Assembly (NCBI RefSeq): GCF_036108815.1
Contig: NZ_CP107985.1
Location: 7,437,501 to 7,501,500, forward strand
Origin: Streptomyces sp. NBC_00353
GTDB taxonomy: Bacteria > Actinomycetota > Actinomycetes > Streptomycetales > Streptomycetaceae
Length of the DNA: 64,000 nt
Reading direction: 5' to 3'
The stretch's first letter is position 1, and every line of letters starts with the position of its first letter. The notes beneath the pieces are model-generated. The model searched no databases and was not told where the DNA came from. It was given only the letters and a program-made list of their open reading frames with translations. A program made the translations under genes and the position numbers. Of this stretch, positions 58,995 through 64,000 are shown piece by piece.

Positions 58995-59902
58995 CTGCCG
59001 CACTCGCCGAGAAGCACACCGGAACCGTCCTGGAACCCGTACGCAACACCGAGCCGCCCACCGCGCACCGCCGCCGCGGGCGTGAGCGCGCCTTCGACGA
59101 CGTACCGCGCTGGCAGATCTACGTACCACTCGGCATCTATCTGCTCTTCACTCTCGTCCCGTTCTACTGGATGTTCCTCTTCGCCGTACGGCCCACCGGA
59201 TCCACCTCGCTCGTGCCGTGGCCGATGACAGGGGAGCACTTCTCCAAGGTCTGGACCGAGCGGAGCTTCGCCGTCTTCTTCCAGAACAGCATGATCGTCG
59301 GCGTCTGCACCCTGGTCGCCACGACGCTCGTCGCCCTGTCCGGCGGCTACGCCCTCGCCCGGTTCGACTTCCGGATCAAGAACGGCTTCATGCTCGCGCT
59401 GCTCTGCTCGCAGTTCATCCCCGGCGCGCTGATGCTCGTACCGCTCTTCGAGATCTTCAAGAACCTGCAGATGATCAACTCCCTCGGGAGCGTCGTCATC
59501 GCCGAGACGGTCTTCCAGCTGCCGCTCTCCATCATCCTGATCAGCGGCTTCATCAAGAACGTGCCGGTCAGTCTGGAAGAGGCCGCCTGGGTGGACGGCT
59601 GTTCGCGCTTCCGGGCCTTCTGCGCGGTGGTGCTGCCGCTGCTGCGCCCCGGACTGATCGCCGTCGGCTCCTTCGCCTTCGTGCACAGCTGGAACCACTT
59701 CCTGTTCGCCCTGATGTTCCTCAGCGAGCAGGACAAGCAGACGATCCCGGTCGGCCTGAACACCCTCATCGGCGCGGACAGCGTCGACCTGGGCGCGCTC
59801 GCCGCGGGCGGTGTGATCGCCGCGATTCCCGTGGTGATCGTCTTCGCCTTCATCCAGAAGTGGCTGATCACCGGCTTCAGCGCCGGTGCCGTGAAGGGCT
59901 GA
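58991..59902 (+). CDS. ABC sugar importer permease (MalG type)
   Basis: The 303-residue protein is the partner permease, with six helices after a 45-residue hydrophilic N terminus. The EAA motif is SLEEAAWVDGCSRFRAFCAVVLPLLRPG and the C terminus (FIQKWLITGFSAGAVKG) is the MalG-type tail that inserts near the ATPase. It begins at GTG 58991 overlapping the first permease stop. Together they should import oligosaccharides that the GH43 enzyme later cleaves in the cytoplasm. Confidence 0.93.
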   Translation: MTAALAEKHTGTVLEPVRNTEPPTAHRRRGRERAFDDVPRWQIYVPLGIYLLFTLVPFYWMFLFAVRPTGSTSLVPWPMTGEHFSKVWTERSFAVFFQNSMIVGVCTLVATTLVALSGGYALARFDFRIKNGFMLALLCSQFIPGALMLVPLFEIFKNLQMINSLGSVVIAETVFQLPLSIILISGFIKNVPVSLEEAAWVDGCSRFRAFCAVVLPLLRPGLIAVGSFAFVHSWNHFLFALMFLSEQDKQTIPVGLNTLIGADSVDLGALAAGGVIAAIPVVIVFAFIQKWLITGFSAGAVKG

Positions 59903-59970
59903 CAGCCGCCCCGTGGCGCGCTGTCCCCACCCACCCACCCGCACGCCGCCCGGTCGAGGAGGACTCCACG

Positions 59971-60021
59971 ATGACCGCAACCCCACCCACACCCGCCGGA
60001 CGCATGCGGAGGGCCGGATGA
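59971..60021 (+). CDS. 16-codon leader ORF coupled to the oxidoreductase gene
   Basis: ATG 59971 opens a short reading frame, MTATPPTPAGRMRRAG, ending in TGA 60019-60021, which overlaps the next ATG (60018) as ATGA. GAGGAGGACT at 59957-59966 is a stronger ribosome binding site than the one for the oxidoreductase itself. The peptide has consecutive Pro codons and two tandem Arg codons, which could slow ribosomes. It may be a translational-coupling leader or chance. Confidence 0.5.
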   Translation: MTATPPTPAGRMRRAG

Positions 60022-61193
60022 GCACCGTCCAGACGCCCGTCCCGGTCGTCCTCGCCGGCGCACGCGGCCACGGACGCTGGCATCTCGCCAACATTCGCCG
60101 CCTCCAGGACCAGGGGCTCGTCCGCCTTGCCGGCATCTGCGAGCTGACCCCGCTGACCGAGACCGAGCTCGCCCCCTTCGTCGGTGAACTCCCGGCCCAG
60201 TCAGCCGATTTCGGGGAACTCCTCGACTCCACCGGAGCTCGCGTCGCCGTCGTCTGCACCCCGATCCAGACCCATACCGAACTGGCCCTGACCGCCGCCG
60301 CCCACTCCGTCCACCTCCTGCTGGAGAAGCCGCCCGCCGCGACATTCGCCGACTTCGAGCGGATGGTCACCGGCGTGCGGGCGGCCGGCATCGCCTGCCA
60401 GGTCGGCTTCCAGTCCTTCGGCTCGCACGCCGTGCCGGCCATCCGCGCACTCGTGGACTCCGGTGCGATCGGCGCCGTGCAGGGCATCGGAGCCGCAGGT
60501 GCCTGGGTGCGTGACGACGCCTACTACCACCGGGCGCCCTGGGCCGGGCGGCGCAGGATCGGCACGGCCGACGTCGTCGACGGCGTCCTCACCAACCCCC
60601 TCGCCCACGCCGTCGCCACCGCACTCGAACTCGCCGGCAGCGGGACAGCCGACGACGTGGCGTCCATCGAGACCGAGCTGTTCCGCGCCCATGACATCGA
60701 GGCCGACGACACCTCCTGCGTACGCATCACCACCACGCGCGGGCTGCCCGTCACCGCCGCCGTCACCCTGTGCGCCGAACAGGCCGGCGAGCCCTACGTC
60801 ATCGTCCACGGCGACCGCGGCCGGATCACCTTCTGGTACAAGCAGGACCGGGTCCTGATCCAGCGCGCCGGACACGGCCCCGAGGAGGCCGTGCACGGGC
60901 GGACCGACCTCCTGGAGAACCTCGTCGACCACCTCGCGGGCCGCGCCGCACTTCTCGTACCGCCGCAGCGCACCGGCGCGTTCATGCGGGTCGTCGAAGC
61001 CGTACGCACCGCCCCGGAGCCCGTCGCCCTGCCCTCCGACGCCTGGCACACCGAACCCGCAACAGCCTCCACCGGGGCGCGCCGGGTGGTCCGCGGCATC
61101 GACGCCCTGGTCGCGGCGGGCGCCGACACCCTCACGCTCTTCTCCGAACTCGGCGTCCCCTGGGCGCTCCCCACCGAGGTGAGTTCATCGTGA
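60018..61193 (+). CDS. Gfo/Idh/MocA-family oxidoreductase
   Basis: The 391-residue protein has an N-terminal Rossmann fold (VVLAGARGHGRWHLANIRRL; VVCTPIQTHTELA) and the EKPPAA motif that holds the catalytic lysine of the family. The C-terminal beta-sheet domain contains GVLTNPLAHAVATALELAG. Members oxidise or reduce sugars and inositols with NAD(P). Within this operon it likely acts on the imported or released sugar. The start at ATG 60018 overlaps a 16-codon leader ORF and the stop overlaps the next gene (GTGA). Confidence 0.9.
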   Translation: MSTVQTPVPVVLAGARGHGRWHLANIRRLQDQGLVRLAGICELTPLTETELAPFVGELPAQSADFGELLDSTGARVAVVCTPIQTHTELALTAAAHSVHLLLEKPPAATFADFERMVTGVRAAGIACQVGFQSFGSHAVPAIRALVDSGAIGAVQGIGAAGAWVRDDAYYHRAPWAGRRRIGTADVVDGVLTNPLAHAVATALELAGSGTADDVASIETELFRAHDIEADDTSCVRITTTRGLPVTAAVTLCAEQAGEPYVIVHGDRGRITFWYKQDRVLIQRAGHGPEEAVHGRTDLLENLVDHLAGRAALLVPPQRTGAFMRVVEAVRTAPEPVALPSDAWHTEPATASTGARRVVRGIDALVAAGADTLTLFSELGVPWALPTEVSSS

Positions 61194-62020
61194 CCGCATC
61201 ATCCGCACTCCTCAGCTGCGCCGGACGCCCCGTCGGCCGCTACACCTACCTGCCCGCCACCGAGGGCCGTCCCTACTTCCACCCGGTCACCACTCTCGCG
61301 GGCGTCCCGGTCACCGAGGAGCGCCCGGCCGACCACCTCCACCACCTGGGCACCTCGATCGCCGTCCCGGACGTCGCGGGGCACAACTTCTGGGGCGGAC
61401 GCACCTTCGTACGCGGCCAGGGCCCCACCGCACTCGACAACCACGGGATCCAGCGCCACCTCGGCTGGAAGCTCCGCGACTCCGACGGCTTCGTCGAGGA
61501 GCTCAGCTGGGTGGCGGACGACACCGAGCTGCTGCGCGAGCACCGCACCGTCGCCGTCTCCGAACTCTCCGACACCGCCTGGGCGCTGGACTTCTCCTTC
61601 TCGCTCACCAACCGCGGCACCGACGACCTCTCCATCGGCAGCCCCGCCACCAACGGCCGCCCCGGCGCCGGATACGGCGGCTTCTTCTGGCGCGCCCCCA
61701 AGGAACCCGCCGCGCCTGCCGTGTTCAGCGGTTTCGGCGACGGCGAGGAAGCGGTCCACGGGCGGGTCGCCGACTGGGTGGCCATGACGGGCGACGGCTG
61801 GACCCTCGTCTTCGCCGGCGCGACCGACGAGACCCGGCGCGATCCGTGGTTCGTCCGGACCACCCAGTATCCGGGCGTCGGCTCCTCCCTCGCCGCCGCC
61901 GAGCGGCTGCCGGTCCCGGCCGGTGCCACCGTCGTACGCCGCGTGATCACCGTCGTCGCCGACGGCCGGCTCGACCGGGAGACGGCGGCCGCGTACGTAC
62001 GCCGGGCGGTGACCGCGTGA
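61190..62020 (+). CDS. PmoA-like (DUF6807) protein
   Basis: The 276-residue protein resembles the PmoA family often found beside sugar ABC transporters and Gfo/Idh oxidoreductases: RPYFHPVTTLAGVPVTEERPADHLHHLGTSIA contains the conserved HHLG histidines. GHNFWGGRTF and DNHGIQRHLGW follow, and the C-terminal half is beta-rich. The name recalls methane-oxidation genes but the protein is probably a carbohydrate-related enzyme or epimerase-like protein of unknown reaction. It is coupled to both neighbours by 4-nt overlaps. Confidence 0.78.
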   Translation: MTASSALLSCAGRPVGRYTYLPATEGRPYFHPVTTLAGVPVTEERPADHLHHLGTSIAVPDVAGHNFWGGRTFVRGQGPTALDNHGIQRHLGWKLRDSDGFVEELSWVADDTELLREHRTVAVSELSDTAWALDFSFSLTNRGTDDLSIGSPATNGRPGAGYGGFFWRAPKEPAAPAVFSGFGDGEEAVHGRVADWVAMTGDGWTLVFAGATDETRRDPWFVRTTQYPGVGSSLAAAERLPVPAGATVVRRVITVVADGRLDRETAAAYVRRAVTA

Positions 62021-63597
62021 GCCGTCCCTGGACCGCCGACCTCGGCGACGGCACCTACCGCAACCCGGTCCTGAACGCCGACTGGTCCGACCCCGACGTC
62101 ATCCGGGTCGGTGACGACTTCTACCTCACCGCGTCCAGCTTCGGCCGGGTCCCCGGACTGCCGCTGCTGCACTCCCGCGACCTGGTCAACTGGTCACTCG
62201 TCGGTCATGCCCTCGACCGCCTCGAACCCGCTGCCGACTTCGCCGTACCCCGCCACGACTGCGGGGTGTGGGCGCCGTCCCTCCGGCACCACGCCGGCCG
62301 GTTCTGGATCTTCTGGGGCGATCCCGACCACGGCATCCAGCAGATCAACGCCGAGTCGGTGCGCGGCCCGTGGAGCACCCCGCATCTCGTCAAGGCGGGA
62401 AAGGGACTGATCGACCCCTGCCCGCTGTGGGACGAGGAGACCGGCGAGGCCTACCTCGTGCACGCCTGGGCGAAGTCGCGCTCCGGCATCAAGAACCGGA
62501 TCACCGGCCACCGGATGAGTCCCGACGGGCGCGAACTCCTCGACGAGGGCAAGACCCTGATCGACGCCGATCCGATCCCCGGCTGGTTCACCCTCGAAGG
62601 CCCCAAGCTCTACCGGCACGACGGCGAGTTCTGGATCTTCGCCCCGGCCGGCGGGGTGACCACCGGCTGGCAGGGGGCGTTCCGGTCGCGTGAGTTCTTC
62701 GGACCGTACGAGGAACGGGTCGTTCTCGCCCAGGGACGCACCGACGTCAACGGACCGCACCAGGGCGGCTGGGTTCGAACCGCAGCGGGTCAGGACTGGT
62801 TCCTTCACTTCCAGGAGCGCGGGGCGTACGGACGGGTGGTCCACCTCCAGCCGATGCGCTGGGGAGCGGACGGCTGGCCGGTCATCGGTGACGACGGCGA
62901 ACCCGTCCGCGCACACGCCAAGCCGGTCGCCCCCGAGCAGCCCGTCGAAGCCCCGGCGACCAGCGACGAATTCCCGGGCGGGCGGTACGGCAGGCAGTGG
63001 CAGTGGATGGCGAACCAGCGGCCCGGCTGGACCGTCGAGCACGCCGGGGACGGGCTGCGGCTCAGCTGCGTACGGACCGCGTACGCGCACGACCTGCGGG
63101 CCCTGCCCAACGTCCTGGTCCAGCGGCTGCCCGCCGAGACGTTCACCGTCGAGGTCGAGGCGGTCCTCGGCAGCGACGAGACCGGGGCCAAGGCGGGGCT
63201 GGCCGTGCTCGGCGACGCCTTCAACTGGATCGGCCTCGAACGCGCCGAGGACGGCGGGATCCGCCTCGTGCACCGGTACGCCGAGACGGTCGCCGAGCAC
63301 GAACGGGACGCCGAGCACAGCCGCCCGGCGCCCGACGGACGGGCCCGGCTCCGGATCGAGGTCACCGCGGGCGCCCGCTGCCGTTTCTTCGCCGACACCG
63401 GCGACGGGACCGGGTTCCGGGCCTCGGGGCAGCCGTTCGCCGCGACTCCATGGCGTTGGGTCGGCGCACTGCTCGGCCTCTTCGCCACCGCACCGGCCGG
63501 AAAGGGCCCGGCCGGGACGGCCGGCTTCACCGGTTTCCGCATCACCGACCGAACCGCACCAGAACCGACAGAACCCAGAGAGAAGAGCCGACCATGA
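62017..63597 (+). CDS. Intracellular glycoside hydrolase family 43 enzyme
   Basis: The 526-residue protein has a five-bladed beta-propeller GH43 domain (about residues 10-310). The catalytic base aspartate is in ADWSDPDVIRVGDDFYL, the pKa-modulating aspartate is probably in LIDPCPLWDE, and the acid glutamate is in FTLEGPKLYR. A C-terminal beta-sandwich (about 325-515) follows, as in beta-xylosidases and arabinofuranosidases. There is no signal peptide, so it cleaves imported oligosaccharides in the cytoplasm. The start overlaps the PmoA-like stop (GTGA) and the stop overlaps the lipoprotein gene (ATGA). Confidence 0.92.
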   Translation: MSRPWTADLGDGTYRNPVLNADWSDPDVIRVGDDFYLTASSFGRVPGLPLLHSRDLVNWSLVGHALDRLEPAADFAVPRHDCGVWAPSLRHHAGRFWIFWGDPDHGIQQINAESVRGPWSTPHLVKAGKGLIDPCPLWDEETGEAYLVHAWAKSRSGIKNRITGHRMSPDGRELLDEGKTLIDADPIPGWFTLEGPKLYRHDGEFWIFAPAGGVTTGWQGAFRSREFFGPYEERVVLAQGRTDVNGPHQGGWVRTAAGQDWFLHFQERGAYGRVVHLQPMRWGADGWPVIGDDGEPVRAHAKPVAPEQPVEAPATSDEFPGGRYGRQWQWMANQRPGWTVEHAGDGLRLSCVRTAYAHDLRALPNVLVQRLPAETFTVEVEAVLGSDETGAKAGLAVLGDAFNWIGLERAEDGGIRLVHRYAETVAEHERDAEHSRPAPDGRARLRIEVTAGARCRFFADTGDGTGFRASGQPFAATPWRWVGALLGLFATAPAGKGPAGTAGFTGFRITDRTAPEPTEPREKSRP

Positions 63598-64000
63598 ACA
63601 TCTCGAAGACACAGCGGGGACGCGTCGCGGCAGCGATGTCCCTCGCGACGGTGCTCGCCCTCACCGCCACCGCCTGCGGGGACGACGGCAGCGGGGCGGC
63701 AGGCGCCGAAGGCAGCGGCAAGGGCAAGATCGTCTTCTGGGACAACAACGGCGGTGTCCGCACCGACATCTGGAAGGAGATCATCGCCGACTTCGAGAAG
63801 AAGTACCCGAAGATCGACGTCCAGTACGTCGGGGTGGCCGCCCCCGAGGCCCAGTCCAAGTACGACAACGCCATCCAGGGCGGCGGTCTGCCGGACGTCG
63901 GCGGCGTCGGCGCGGCGATGCTCGCGGGGATCGCCGCCCAGAACGCCCTGGAGCCGCTGGAGGACCGGGCCGCCAAGTCCTCCCTCGCCGGCAAGCTGAA
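63594..64000 (+). CDS. ABC sugar-binding lipoprotein, cut by the window end
   Basis: About 135 N-terminal residues are visible. A lipoprotein signal (basic start, hydrophobic core, ATAC with lipid-modified cysteine 28) is followed by the first lobe of an extracellular solute-binding protein (KIVFWDNNGG, IIADFEKKYPKIDVQYVGV, LPDVGGVGAAMLAGIAAQNALEPLED). This is typical of family 1 oligosaccharide-binding proteins. It belongs to the importer made by the two permeases, although here it comes last in the visible operon, not first. The C-terminal part lies outside the window. Confidence 0.92.
   Translation, partial: MNISKTQRGRVAAAMSLATVLALTATACGDDGSGAAGAEGSGKGKIVFWDNNGGVRTDIWKEIIADFEKKYPKIDVQYVGVAAPEAQSKYDNAIQGGGLPDVGGVGAAMLAGIAAQNALEPLEDRAAKSSLAGKL

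Overview
The window is chromosomal DNA of a Streptomyces species or a very close relative. It is very GC-rich with strong G/C third-position bias, uses many GTG starts, has genes joined by 4-nt ATGA/GTGA overlaps, and carries whiA, rbpA and opcA. The order uvrC-rapZ-yvcK-whiA-gap-pgk-tpiA-secG-rbpA-pgi followed by an oppositely oriented tkt-tal-zwf-opcA-pgl operon, then ctaB, ctaA and the suf operon, is the conserved Streptomyces core order as I remember it from S. coelicolor.

Layout. 1-5.6 kb: end of a helix-turn-helix regulator gene, then the uvrC-rapZ-yvcK-whiA operon. 5.9-11.6 kb: lower glycolysis (gap, pgk, tpiA), secG, rbpA and pgi. 11.9-18.9 kb (minus strand): a VOC protein and the pentose phosphate operon. 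19-25.4 kb: heme O and heme A synthases, an amidohydrolase, small hypotheticals and an ABC exporter. 25.5-32.1 kb: sufR-sufB-sufD-Rieske-sufC-sufS-sufU-sufT, closed by a strong terminator. 32.2-44.5 kb: accessory chromosomal genes, including a secreted DUF3616-like protein, an SMR/TetR efflux pair with a palindromic promoter-operator, an HxlR-peroxiredoxin fusion facing an MFS gene, dapD facing dapA tail to tail, and an ABM monooxygenase behind a SoxR-type promoter. 44.6-50.8 kb: a PhoX-like Tat-exported phosphatase, a cluster of structured non-coding RNAs beside a Ro60/TROVE gene, a small Tudor-like protein, a double-TerD protein and a uronate-dehydrogenase-like gene. 51-64 kb: a sugar-acid catabolism region (kdgD, GntR regulator, aldolase/dehydratase family protein, IlvD/Edd dehydratase) followed by an ABC sugar importer operon with an oxidoreductase, a PmoA-like protein, an intracellular GH43 enzyme and a solute-binding lipoprotein cut by the window edge.

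The most interesting part is 46.1-48.2 kb. Three paralogous RNA modules lie in tandem directly upstream of a Ro (TROVE) gene. Each has a conserved 5' block (GTGCGCAGG...TACTTC) that pairs with a conserved 3' block (TGATCTC.GGG), and the pairing covaries between modules. Two of them carry a complete but circularly permuted tRNA-like fold: T-arm, then an acceptor stem closed by a tetraloop, then D-arm. I read these as an array of bacterial Y RNAs with tRNA mimicry, one of them a minimal form lacking the tRNA part. The adjacent Ro protein is encoded in two frames: the first half stops at a TGA that overlaps a GTG start with its own ribosome binding site, so it is either a split Ro protein or a one-base frameshift.

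Regulatory DNA is rich. I found a CAAC-N6-GTTG SufR box over the sufR start, a sigma-R-like promoter ahead of rbpA, a SoxR-like operator inside a 19-bp promoter spacer, an operator of two nested inverted repeats around the SMR promoter, a LacI-type AAGCGCTT site ahead of the sugar importer, and several probable leaderless starts. Two unusually long loopless palindromes (54 bp and 32 bp) sit at gene ends. All function calls come from motif and family recognition by eye; no database search was run.
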